A stretch of DNA of 22,003 nt from Lysobacteraceae bacterium (GTDB lineage: Bacteria; Pseudomonadota; Gammaproteobacteria; Xanthomonadales; Xanthomonadaceae), in the NCBI GenBank assembly GCA_003449515.1, contig DMHI01000083.1:3820-25822 (forward strand). The letters are read 5' to 3'. This document shows positions 14,973 to 22,003 of the stretch, piece after piece (position 1 is the first letter of the stretch; each line of letters starts with the position of its first letter). The position numbers were made by a program, and so were the translations under genes. The notes beneath the pieces were generated by a model. The model searched no databases and had not been told where the DNA came from. It worked only from the letters and a program-made list of their open reading frames with translations.

Positions 14973-16049
14973 TCAGGGCGCTTCGAGGTCGGCCAGCCGG
15001 TCGTGCAGGCGCTGCCACTCGGGCAGCATCCCGCGCAGGCCGGCGGCGTCGATCCAGGGTTCGTCGAGCGGCAGGCTGCCCACCATCGCATGCGCCACAT
15101 GCACCGCACCCGGCACCCAGAAGCCACGCTGGCTGCCGCGGCCAGGGCGCAGGTGGAAGGCCACGCCCTCGACGATCGGCATCGGCAGGCCCCACAGCCC
15201 CAGCAGCCATGCGCCGGCGTCGGCATAGCTTGGCGCACCATCGCTGCCGTCGGCGGTCTGGAAACCCGGCAGCAGGCGCCCCAGTTCGGCCAGCAGCGCC
15301 GCGGTGGCGGCCATCTCGGAACTCGGCCCGGGCAAGAGGCGCGCGGCGAGTTGCGAGGCGAGGAAGGCGCGACGACGCACCGCTTCGGCGTCGGCACCGG
15401 AGCGGCTCGAGAGCGCCTCGGCCGCCAGCACCACCCGGCGCAGGGTCTCAAGCCCGAGGCGGACCACCGCGCCCTTCAGGTCGCCCACCGGGCGGCCGCC
15501 GGAGAAGAACGCGGAATTGCAGACGCGCAGCACTTTCGCGACCAGGGCCGGGTCTTTCGACAGCATGCCGACCACCTGCGCCGCGCCCACCTTCGGGTCG
15601 GAAAGCGCCTTGGAGATCGCGAGGTAGGTTTCTGGCGCCGGTGGCAGTTGCACGACGGCTCCCACCCTGGCCTTGAGGTCGGGGTTGTCGAGCACATCGA
15701 ACAGCTCGCTGATGCCCTCCACCGCCTCCACCAGCGCCCCGGCTTGCAGGGGCAGCCCGAGGTGCCGATGGGCGAGGTCGATGGCGCTGGTGCTGGGCTC
15801 CGCGCCCGGCGGCAGCAGCAGCAGGCGCACCGCCTGCGGATGCCGATCGCGAGCGCGACGCAGGATGTCGATGGCGCGGGCCTCACCTCCGTCGACCGCC
15901 ACCACATCGGCGCCGCCCTCGTCGAGCAGGGCTTGCGCCGCGGCGGTATCGGCCAGCGCTCGCACCGTCCAGTCGAGGCCGAGGCGCGCCAGCGTTGGCG
16001 CGAGATCGGCACCGGGATCGGCGTTGCGGCCGGCGATCAGGACGAACAT
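14973..16049 (-). CDS. HDOD-domain signalling protein with degenerate receiver
   Basis: A 358-residue cytoplasmic protein. Residues 1 to about 120 look like a receiver domain: a Rossmann-like pattern with Asp53 at the phospho-acceptor position (VVAVDGG) and LLLLPPG as strand four. The N-terminal acidic pair is absent (VLIAGRNADP instead of VDD), and the usual Lys of the KP motif is replaced (GLPLQ). The HDOD domain follows (about 130-330): LPPAPETYLAISKALSDP, VGMLSKDPALVAKVLRVCNS, AVVRLGLETLRRVVLA. HDOD proteins act in signalling and stress or c-di-GMP related outputs without HD catalytic residues. The ATG at 16049 is chosen because AAGGAGG lies 6 bases upstream; a TTG two codons earlier would overlap this site. 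It starts 36 bases after ppa, so cotranscription is likely. Confidence 0.88.
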   Translation of the reverse strand: MFVLIAGRNADPGADLAPTLARLGLDWTVRALADTAAAQALLDEGGADVVAVDGGEARAIDILRRARDRHPQAVRLLLLPPGAEPSTSAIDLAHRHLGLPLQAGALVEAVEGISELFDVLDNPDLKARVGAVVQLPPAPETYLAISKALSDPKVGAAQVVGMLSKDPALVAKVLRVCNSAFFSGGRPVGDLKGAVVRLGLETLRRVVLAAEALSSRSGADAEAVRRRAFLASQLAARLLPGPSSEMAATAALLAELGRLLPGFQTADGSDGAPSYADAGAWLLGLWGLPMPIVEGVAFHLRPGRGSQRGFWVPGAVHVAHAMVGSLPLDEPWIDAAGLRGMLPEWQRLHDRLADLEAP

Positions 16050-16085
16050 CGGCAACCTCCTTGCGTGGACGCGGCCAACAAGCGG

Positions 16086-16640
16086 TCAGAACTTCGGCTT
16101 CTCGGCGTCGGGCATCGCCTCAAAGCGGGCGATGCCGTCGAGGATCTCCCCGATGGCCGCGTCCTTGCCCTCCCAGCCATCGATCCTCACCCACTTGCCC
16201 TTCTCGAGGTCCTTGTAGTGCTCGAAGAAGTGGCCGATGCGCTCCAGCCAGTGCTGCGAGACCTGCGCGATATCGGTGATGTGCTCGTAGCCCTTGAACA
16301 CCTTCGGCACCGGCACGGCGACCAGCTTGGTGTCCTCGCCGGCCTCATCGGTCATCTTCAGCATGCCGACCGGGCGGCAGCGGATCACCGAGCCCGGGAC
16401 CAGGGCCAGCGGCAGGATCACCAGCACGTCGACCGGGTCGCCGTCGCCGCACAGCGTGTGCGGCACGTAGCCGTAGTTGCACGGGTAGCGCATCGGCGTC
16501 GACAGGATGCGGTCGACGAAGATCGCGCCGGTGTCCTTGTCGACCTCGTACTTGACCGGCTCGGCGTCCTTCGGGATCTCGATGATGACGTTGATTTCGT
16601 TCGGCACGTCGCGGCCGGTGGGGACGAGGCTCAAGCCCAT
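16086..16640 (-). CDS. ppa: Soluble inorganic pyrophosphatase, family I
   Basis: Hydrolyses PPi to two phosphates in the cytoplasm. The protein is 184 residues, normal for bacterial family I enzymes. It has the signature DGDPVDVLV that binds metal and PPi, the preceding MRYPCNYGYVPHTLCGDGD, and the conserved EIPKDAEPVKYEVDKDTG segment with catalytic Glu and Lys. The ATG at 16640 puts MGLSLVPTG at the N-terminus, as in relatives; longer frames add only Arg/Pro-rich sequence. A moderate GAGAA site precedes the start. It lies 103 bases after hppA, so PPi has both an energy-conserving and a dissipating sink encoded side by side. Confidence 0.97.
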   Translation of the reverse strand: MGLSLVPTGRDVPNEINVIIEIPKDAEPVKYEVDKDTGAIFVDRILSTPMRYPCNYGYVPHTLCGDGDPVDVLVILPLALVPGSVIRCRPVGMLKMTDEAGEDTKLVAVPVPKVFKGYEHITDIAQVSQHWLERIGHFFEHYKDLEKGKWVRIDGWEGKDAAIGEILDGIARFEAMPDAEKPKF

Positions 16641-16702
16641 GCGGTTCTCGGAAGCGGTCGGGAGGCCGCGGAGGATACCGCAAGGGCGTTGAATCCGGGC
16701 TC

Positions 16703-16734
16703 GAAGCGGGCGGCGCCGGGCGCCGCCGCGCTTC
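16703..16734 (-). terminator. Strong hairpin between hppA and ppa
   Basis: A 13-bp stem (GAAGCGGGCGGCG with its complement, one bulged base) around a 5-base loop, starting 9 bases after the hppA stop on the minus strand. An outer GTTGAA / TTCAAC pair (16688-16693 and 16732-16737) overlaps one arm, so two alternative foldings compete. No T-run follows, so it may be a weak terminator or a mark that sets the hppA to ppa mRNA ratio. Confidence 0.5.
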
Positions 16735-16743
16735 AACACCCGA

Positions 16744-18810
16744 TCACAGCAGCGGCACCAGCAGCAGGGCGACGATGTTGATGATCTTGATCAGCGGATT
16801 GATGGCCGGGCCGGCGGTGTCCTTGTACGGGTCGCCGACGGTGTCGCCGGTCACCGCAGCCTTGTGGGCATCAGAGCCCTTGCCGCCGTGGTGGCCCAGC
16901 TCGATGAACTTCTTGGCGTTGTCCCACGCGCCGCCGCCGGTGCACATCGAGATCGCCACGAACAGGCCGGTGACGATGGTGCCGATCAGCAGGCCACCGA
17001 GGGCCGCCGGCCCCAACAGCAGGCCCACCAGCACCGGGATCACCAGCGGCAGCATCGACGGCACGATCATCTCGCGGATCGCCGATTGGGTCAGCAGGTC
17101 GACGGCCTTGTCGTACTGCGGCTTGGCGGTGCCCTGCATGATGCCGGGAATGTCGCGGAACTGCCGCCGCACTTCCTCCACCACCGCGCCGGCGGCGCGA
17201 CCCACCGCCTGCATGGCGTAGGCGCCGAACAGGTAGGGGATCAGACCGCCGATCAGCAGGCCGATCAGCACCTCGGGCTTGTCGATCGAGAAGTCGATCA
17301 CGTCCTGCCCGAACTTCACGTCGAGCTTGTGGGCGTAGTCGGCGAACAGCACGAGGGCCGCGAGGCCGGCCGAGCCGATGGCGTAGCCCTTCGTCACCGC
17401 CTTGGTGGTGTTGCCCACGGCGTCGAGCGCGTCGGTGGTCTTGCGGATCTCGGGCCCCAGCTCCGACATCTCGGCGATGCCGCCGGCGTTGTCGGTGATC
17501 GGGCCGTAGGCGTCGAGAGCGACCACCACGCCGGCCATCGAGAGCATGGCCGTGGCCGCCACCGCGAGACCGAACAGGCCGCCCAGCGCGTAGCAGGTCC
17601 AGATCGCCAGCGCGACGGCGATCACCGGCGCGGCGGTCGATTTCATCGATACCGCGAGGCCGGCGATCACGTTGGTGCCGTGGCCGGTCTCCGAAGCGGC
17701 GGCCACGTCGCGCACCGGCTTGTACTCGGTGGCGGTGTAGTACTCGGTGATCACCACCATCGCCGCGGTCATCACCAGGCCGACCAGCGCGCAGGCGAAG
17801 ATGCGCCAGGCGTTCACCTCGATCATCGCGTCGGTGACGAACCAGAAGCCCACCGCCGAGACCAGTGCCGAGACGATCAGGCCCTTGTAGAGGGCCTTCA
17901 TGATCTTGCCGTCGCTGCCCACCTTCACGAAATACGTGCCGATGATCGAGGCGATGATCGACACCGCGCCCAGCACCAGCGGGTAGAGCACGCCGCTCCA
18001 GCCGTAGGTGGTGAAGGTGATGCTGGCGATCAGCATCGCCGCGATCAGCGTCACCGCGTAGGTCTCGAACAGGTCGGCGGCCATGCCGGCGCAGTCGCCG
18101 ACGTTGTCGCCCACGTTGTCGGCGATCACCGCCGGGTTGCGCGGATCGTCCTCGGGGATGCCGGCTTCCACCTTGCCGACGAGATCGGCGCCAACGTCGG
18201 CGCCCTTGGTGAAGATGCCGCCGCCCAGACGCGCGAAGATCGAGATCAGCGAGCTGCCGAAGGCCAGCCCGATCATCGGCTGCAGCGCCGCGTCGAGTAC
18301 CGCGGGTGCGGGTGCCTGCGCATCGAACAGCCCGCCCGGTGCGCCGCCGGCCTGCAGCACGAGGTGGAAGAAACCGGCCACGCCGAGCAGGCCGAGGCCC
18401 ACCACGAGCATGCCGGTGATCGCGCCGCCCTTGAAGCTGATGTCGAGCGCGGCGTCGAGGCCCTTGGTGGCCGCCTGCGTGGTGCGCACGTTGGCGCGCA
18501 CCGAGACGACCATGCCGATGAAGCCGGCCACGCCCGAGAGCACGGCACCGAGAGCGAAGCCGGCGGCGGTCCACCAGCCGAGGCCGGGCAGCAGTCCGAT
18601 CAGCAGGAACAGCACGACGCCGACGATGGCGATGGTGGTGTACTGCCGCCGCAGGTAGGCGCCAGCACCCTCCTGGATCGCCGCGGCGATCTGTTGCATC
18701 CGCTCGTTGCCGGTCGGCTGCGCGACGATCCATCGCGCCGTCACGACCCCGTAGACGATGGCGACCACCGCGCAGGCGAGCGCGATGGCGATTCCGTACT
18801 GCTCCAACAT
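16744..18810 (-). CDS. hppA: K+-independent proton-translocating pyrophosphatase
   Basis: Membrane-bound pyrophosphatase of 688 residues, about 16 hydrophobic helices; it couples PPi hydrolysis to H+ export. The PPi-binding acidic motifs are intact: DVGADLVGKVEAGIPEDDPR (about 205-224), DNVGDNVGDCAGMAADLFE, and a C-terminal acidic/lysine-rich segment (DNAKKFIE, GSDAHKAAVTGDTVGDPYKD). The segment GNTTKAVTKG has Lys470 and Thr473, the pair that marks the K+-independent subfamily; K+-dependent enzymes have Ala and a small residue there. The ATG is preceded by GGAGGT at 5 bases. The gene follows the PPi-dependent phosphofructokinase at 119 bases; that arrangement, and cotranscription in Methylococcus, is known in the literature for such enzymes. 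H+ rather than Na+ specificity is inferred from the subfamily. Confidence 0.96.
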   Translation of the reverse strand: MLEQYGIAIALACAVVAIVYGVVTARWIVAQPTGNERMQQIAAAIQEGAGAYLRRQYTTIAIVGVVLFLLIGLLPGLGWWTAAGFALGAVLSGVAGFIGMVVSVRANVRTTQAATKGLDAALDISFKGGAITGMLVVGLGLLGVAGFFHLVLQAGGAPGGLFDAQAPAPAVLDAALQPMIGLAFGSSLISIFARLGGGIFTKGADVGADLVGKVEAGIPEDDPRNPAVIADNVGDNVGDCAGMAADLFETYAVTLIAAMLIASITFTTYGWSGVLYPLVLGAVSIIASIIGTYFVKVGSDGKIMKALYKGLIVSALVSAVGFWFVTDAMIEVNAWRIFACALVGLVMTAAMVVITEYYTATEYKPVRDVAAASETGHGTNVIAGLAVSMKSTAAPVIAVALAIWTCYALGGLFGLAVAATAMLSMAGVVVALDAYGPITDNAGGIAEMSELGPEIRKTTDALDAVGNTTKAVTKGYAIGSAGLAALVLFADYAHKLDVKFGQDVIDFSIDKPEVLIGLLIGGLIPYLFGAYAMQAVGRAAGAVVEEVRRQFRDIPGIMQGTAKPQYDKAVDLLTQSAIREMIVPSMLPLVIPVLVGLLLGPAALGGLLIGTIVTGLFVAISMCTGGGAWDNAKKFIELGHHGGKGSDAHKAAVTGDTVGDPYKDTAGPAINPLIKIINIVALLLVPLL

Positions 18811-18851
18811 CCTGACCTCCCCAGATTCGGACTCAGAACCTCAGACACGAG

Positions 18852-18873
18852 AAGGCGACCGGACGGCCGCCTT
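18852..18873 (-). other. Intergenic hairpin upstream of hppA
   Basis: In the minus-strand transcript AAGGCGGCC-GTCC-GGTCGCCTT forms a 9-bp stem (one G-U pair) with a 4-base loop. In the plus-strand reading the same position is an A-C mismatch, so the structure favours the pfp-hppA transcript. It lies 57 bases after the pfp stop and about 42 bases before the hppA start. It could be an attenuator or an mRNA-stability element; the T-run of a strong intrinsic terminator is missing. Confidence 0.4.
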
Positions 18874-18929
18874 GCGGTCGAGTATTGCCGAAGGGGGAGG
18901 CCGGCGCCATGCCGGGCGGGTCCTTCAAC

Positions 18930-20183
18930 TCACTTTGACCATGCCGCGAGCTTTTTCGGCAGCAGCGGCAGGCTGGGGCGCACGAAAGCGGGCAGTCCAT
19001 CACGCCCGTACGGCGGCGGGGCCTCGCCGCGGATCAGCGGCTCGAGGTAGGTGCGGCAGGCCTTGGTGATGCCGAAGCCGTCCTTGCGGATGAAGGCCTT
19101 CGGCATGGCCTTCTCGTGGTTGGCGATCTCGCTCAAGGGGTGCGGCGCGATCTTCCAGCGGTAGGGCTTGTCGCTGACGCGCTGGATGGTCGGCATCACG
19201 CCGTTCTTGCCGGCCAGCGCCAGCTCGACCGCGGCCTTGCCCACCGCCATCGCGTGGGCGAGGTCGGTCTTGCTGGCGAGATGCCGTGCCGAGCGCTGCA
19301 GGTAGTCGGGCACCGCCCAATGCACCTTCACATCGAGCTTGTCCTTGCAGAGTGCGGCCAGCATCGGGCCGACGCCGCCCAGCCGCGAATGCCCGAAGGC
19401 GTCCTTGCCACCGGCTTCGGCGACGAAGCGGCCGTCGGCGTGGCGGATGCCTTCCGACACCACGACGACGCAGTGGCCCACCGTCGTCAGCACCGACTGC
19501 ACTTTGGCGAGGAAGGCGGCTTCGTCGAAGGCGTTCTCGGGGAACAGGATCAGGTGCGGCGCCAGGTCTTCGCCGTCGCCGGCCATGCCCGCTGCCGCCG
19601 CCAGCCAGCCGGCGTGGCGGCCCATCACCTCGTAGACGAAGACCTTGGTCGAGGTGTCGGCCATCGCCGCGACGTCGAGGGCCGCTTCGGCCACCGACAC
19701 GGCGGTGTACTTCGCCGCCGAGCCGAAACCCGGGCAGCAGTCGGTCACCACGAGGTCGTTGTCGACCGTTTTCGGCACGCCGATGCAGGTGAGCGGGTAG
19801 TCGAGCTCGGTCGCCACTTTCGACAATTTGAGCGCGGTGTCGGCCGAGTCGTTGCCACCGTTGTAGAGGAACCAGCGGATGTCGTGCGCGCGGAACACGT
19901 CGATCAGGCGCTCGTACTGCGCGCGGTCCTGTTCGATCGATTTCAGCTTGAAGCGGCAACTGCCGAAAGCGCCGCCCGGCGTGTGCGCCAGCGCCTTGAT
20001 CTCGGCGGCCTTCAGCTTGCGGGTGTCGTAGAACTCCTCGCGCAGCGCGCCGAGGATGCCGTTCTTCGCCCACAGCGCCGTGACCTTGTGGGCGCGGGCG
20101 GCGGTGAGCACCGCGCTGGCGGTGGCGTTGATGACGGCGGTGACACCGCCAGACTGGGCGTAGAGCAGGTGGCCTTTCGGCAT
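18930..20183 (-). CDS. pfp: Pyrophosphate-dependent 6-phosphofructokinase
   Basis: Reversibly phosphorylates fructose 6-phosphate with PPi in place of ATP. The protein is 417 residues of the PfkA fold. The donor-binding residues fit PPi use: YNGGNDSADTA (about 107-117), where ATP enzymes have GGDGS, and VPKTVDND (about 136-143), where Lys replaces the Gly of the ATP-type PGTIDND. MGRHAGWLAAAAG is the sugar-phosphate motif. The start at 20183 gives MPKGHLLYAQSGGVTAV, as in relatives, with an ACGGAG ribosome-binding site; upstream in-frame codons encode low-complexity sequence. The enzyme is reversible, so it could serve gluconeogenesis or glycolysis; with hppA and ppa just downstream it forms a PPi-centred set. 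Divergent from adk. Confidence 0.95.
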   Translation of the reverse strand: MPKGHLLYAQSGGVTAVINATASAVLTAARAHKVTALWAKNGILGALREEFYDTRKLKAAEIKALAHTPGGAFGSCRFKLKSIEQDRAQYERLIDVFRAHDIRWFLYNGGNDSADTALKLSKVATELDYPLTCIGVPKTVDNDLVVTDCCPGFGSAAKYTAVSVAEAALDVAAMADTSTKVFVYEVMGRHAGWLAAAAGMAGDGEDLAPHLILFPENAFDEAAFLAKVQSVLTTVGHCVVVVSEGIRHADGRFVAEAGGKDAFGHSRLGGVGPMLAALCKDKLDVKVHWAVPDYLQRSARHLASKTDLAHAMAVGKAAVELALAGKNGVMPTIQRVSDKPYRWKIAPHPLSEIANHEKAMPKAFIRKDGFGITKACRTYLEPLIRGEAPPPYGRDGLPAFVRPSLPLLPKKLAAWSK

Positions 20184-20248
20184 GGCGGAACTCCGTGGAG
20201 CGGGCGCGCGTGCATGCGGCCCGGAGCCGCCATTGAAGCCTTTCCCGT

Positions 20249-20277
20249 TTGACTTCACCACCCGGGGCCGCTAGCTT
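20249..20277 (+). promoter_or_regulatory. Sigma-70-like promoter candidate for adk
   Basis: TTGACT (5 of 6 consensus bases) at 20249-20254, a 17-base spacer, then TAGCTT (3 of 6) at 20272-20277. It would start a leader of about 80 bases before the adk start. The weak -10 box makes this a suggestion only. No convincing promoter was found for pfp on the opposite strand in the same 182-base gap. Confidence 0.45.
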
Positions 20278-20365
20278 GGCCTCGTCCGCACGGCCTGTCG
20301 GCGGCCCCCCACATCGAGAGAGGGGGTGAAGACGGTGCCGTGCGTCATCGTTTATGGAGCCCTCG

Positions 20366-20932
20366 ATGCGACTCGTTTTTCTCGGTGCCCCCGGTTCGGG
20401 CAAGGGCACGCAGGCCACCCGGCTTCGCGAGCACTTCGACATCGCCCACATCTCGACCGGTGACCTGCTGCGCGCCGCGGTGAAGGAAGGCACCCCGCTC
20501 GGCCTGCAGGCCAAGGCCGTGATGGACGCCGGCCAGCTGGTGTCGGACGACATCGTGCTGGGCATGCTCGAAGAGCGCCTCGCCAAGCCCGACACGGCGA
20601 AGGGCTTCATCCTCGACGGTTATCCCCGGAATCTGGCGCAAGCGGACGCGCTCGACGCGCTGCTGGGCCGCATCGGCCAGCCGCTGGATGCGGTGGTGAA
20701 GTTCGAGGTGCCGAGCGAGGTCATCGTTGGCCGCTGCGAGATCCGCTACGCCGCCGAGGGCCGCGCCGACGACCACCCGGACACCGTGCGCAAGCGGCTC
20801 GCCGTGTATGCCGAGCAGACCGCGCCGGTGGCCGGCTTCTACCAATCGCGCGGGCGACTCGCCGTCGTCGACGGGGTCGGCCCGGTGGACGAGGTGTTCC
20901 AGCGGATCGTGGCGGCGCTGCCGGCGCGCTGA
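20366..20932 (+). CDS. adk: Adenylate kinase
   Basis: Interconverts ATP + AMP and 2 ADP in the cytoplasm. The protein is 188 residues with an intact P-loop GAPGSGKGT (about 7-15), the AMP-binding HISTGDLLRAAV, the FILDGYPRN signature, and a short LID (EGRADDHP followed by RKRLAVYAEQTAP) as in the short-type enzymes of Xanthomonads. The usual RIAGR-like segment before the LID reads RCEIR here, keeping the arginine spacing. The ATG at 20366 is chosen because GGAG lies 6 bases upstream; an ATG 12 bases earlier overlaps that site. Mpl follows after 4 bases, so the two genes are probably cotranscribed. Confidence 0.96.
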   Translation: MRLVFLGAPGSGKGTQATRLREHFDIAHISTGDLLRAAVKEGTPLGLQAKAVMDAGQLVSDDIVLGMLEERLAKPDTAKGFILDGYPRNLAQADALDALLGRIGQPLDAVVKFEVPSEVIVGRCEIRYAAEGRADDHPDTVRKRLAVYAEQTAPVAGFYQSRGRLAVVDGVGPVDEVFQRIVAALPAR

Positions 20933-20936
20933 CGTC

Positions 20937-22003
20937 GTGCGGCTGCACATCCTCGGCATCTGCGGCACCTTCATGGGCGGTGTTGCCGCCCTCGCGCGCG
21001 AGCTCGGCCACACGGTCGAAGGCTCGGACCAGAACGTGTATCCGCCGATGAGCACCCAGCTCGAAGCCCTCGGCATCGCATTGGCCAGTGGTTATTCGCC
21101 GTCGAGCCTCAGCGTCGGCGTCGACGAGGTCATCGTCGGCAACGCGCTGTCGCGCGGCAACCCGTCAGTCGAGCATGTGCTCGATGCCGGCTTGCGCTAC
21201 AGCTCGGGTGCGCAGTGGCTGTCCGAGCACGTCCTGCGCGGCCGCGAGACGCTGGCCGTCGCCGGCACGCACGGCAAGACCACCACCACCGCGCTGCTGG
21301 CCTGGCTGCTGGAATCGGCGGGCCGTGATCCGGGTTTTCTCGTCGGCGGCGTGCCGGGGAACTTCGGGGTGTCCGCGCGCTTGGGCAGCGGCCGCGAGTT
21401 CGTGGTCGAGGCCGACGAGTACGACACCGCGTTCTTCGACAAGCGCAGCAAGTTCGTGCACTACCGGCCCACGGTCGCGGTGCTGAACAACCTCGAGTAC
21501 GACCACGCCGACATCTTCCCCGACGTGGCGGCGATCCAGCGCCAGTTCCATCATCTGGTGCGCATCGTGCCCGGCCGCGGGCGATTGATCGTCAACGGCG
21601 AGGATGCGGCGCTGGCCGAGGTGCTGGCGATGGGCGGCTGGACGCCGGTGGAGCGTTTCGGGATCGTCGATGCAGCGGGCCAGCCGGAGGTCGCGCTGCC
21701 GGCGTCGCCCGGTGGCGGTGCCGCATCGCTCGACTGGACGGCCCGAATGCTCGCCGCCGACGGCTCGCGCTTCGTCGTCGCGCATCGCGGCGTGGCCCTC
21801 GGCACCGTCGAGTGGCCGCTGGTCGGTCGCCACAACGTGATGAACGCGCTCGCCGCGCTGGCTGCCGCTGCCGCCGTGGGCTGCGAGGCGACGGCCCTGC
21901 TGCCGGCCTTCGCCGCCTTCGCCAGCGCCAAGCGCCGGCTGGAGGTGATCGGCAGTGCGCGCGGCGTGACCGTCTACGACGACTTCGCCCACCACCCGAC
22001 GGC
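20937..22003 (+). CDS. mpl: UDP-MurNAc:tripeptide ligase Mpl, 3' end cut off
   Basis: Murein-recycling ligase that joins UDP-N-acetylmuramate to the tripeptide L-Ala-gamma-D-Glu-meso-diaminopimelate in the cytoplasm. The window holds 355 codons; the family is about 450 residues, so roughly the last 100 are missing. The start is GTG, giving VRLHILGICGTFMGGVAALARELGH, the Mpl-type Rossmann N-terminus. The ATP-binding loop GTHGKTTTT is at about 110-118, followed by VEADEYDTAFFDKRSKF, the metal and substrate segment typical of Mpl, NNLEYDHADIF, and GRHNVMNALAA in the central domain; the last residues, YDDFAHHPT, open the C-terminal domain. MurC is the main alternative, but the N-terminus and the DEYDTAFFDKRSKF segment fit Mpl. 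It starts 4 bases after adk. Confidence 0.95.
   Translation, partial: MRLHILGICGTFMGGVAALARELGHTVEGSDQNVYPPMSTQLEALGIALASGYSPSSLSVGVDEVIVGNALSRGNPSVEHVLDAGLRYSSGAQWLSEHVLRGRETLAVAGTHGKTTTTALLAWLLESAGRDPGFLVGGVPGNFGVSARLGSGREFVVEADEYDTAFFDKRSKFVHYRPTVAVLNNLEYDHADIFPDVAAIQRQFHHLVRIVPGRGRLIVNGEDAALAEVLAMGGWTPVERFGIVDAAGQPEVALPASPGGGAASLDWTARMLAADGSRFVVAHRGVALGTVEWPLVGRHNVMNALAALAAAAAVGCEATALLPAFAAFASAKRRLEVIGSARGVTVYDDFAHHPT

Noticed and set aside
14356..15210. A minus-strand open frame opposite the fasciclin gene
   Set aside because: The fasciclin domain and signal peptide on the plus strand are clear, and the minus translation is low complexity.
16864..19050. A 728-codon open frame on the plus strand opposite hppA
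   Set aside because: His/Asp/Gly/Arg-rich nonsense translation with no motif; hppA on the minus strand has full catalytic motifs and a good ribosome-binding site.

Overview
This is a high-GC window from a gammaproteobacterium, most likely of the Xanthomonadales/Lysobacterales. The pointers are an MSHA-like pilus cluster, a MalA-style TonB receptor beside an alpha-amylase remnant and a sugar symporter, a pyrophosphate-dependent phosphofructokinase beside a proton-pumping pyrophosphatase, and an adk-mpl pair. No tRNA, rRNA, CRISPR array, insertion sequence or phage gene was seen. Long open frames opposite real genes are abundant; they are composition artefacts and are left out.

Region 1 (1-6859, all minus strand) is a tightly packed operon for an envelope-spanning type IV pilus/type II secretion-like machine. 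In transcription order it encodes a large pilin-like subunit, a PilO/MshJ-like protein, a GspL/PilM-PilN-like platform protein, a PilP/MshK-like protein, an unrecognised membrane-anchored proline-rich protein, a minor pseudopilin, a lipoprotein secretin (MshL-like) and the start of an MshN-like protein that runs off the left edge. Most junctions overlap by 1-4 bases. No ATPase or polytopic platform protein is visible; they may lie beyond the left edge.

Region 2 (6954-13765) is a maltodextrin-type locus: a decayed GH13 amylase with a glucodextranase-like C-terminal module (minus strand), a TonB-dependent receptor (plus), a methyltransferase (minus) and an SLC45/GPH-like sugar symporter (plus). 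The amylase shows three lesions: a missing 5' end, apparent loss of the segment with the catalytic nucleophile, and a frameshift near the 3' end. A LacI-type operator-like palindrome sits at the broken 5' edge, upstream of the receptor gene.

Region 3 (13815-16049) holds an orphan HPt phosphotransfer protein, a secreted fasciclin-domain protein and an HDOD protein with a degenerate receiver domain.

Region 4 (16086-20183, minus) is a pyrophosphate module: PPi-dependent phosphofructokinase, K+-independent H+-translocating pyrophosphatase and soluble inorganic pyrophosphatase, with hairpins in both intergenic gaps. Region 5 (20249-22003, plus) has a promoter candidate, adenylate kinase and, four bases later, the murein-recycling ligase Mpl, cut by the right edge. 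No stretch longer than about 230 bases is free of genes.
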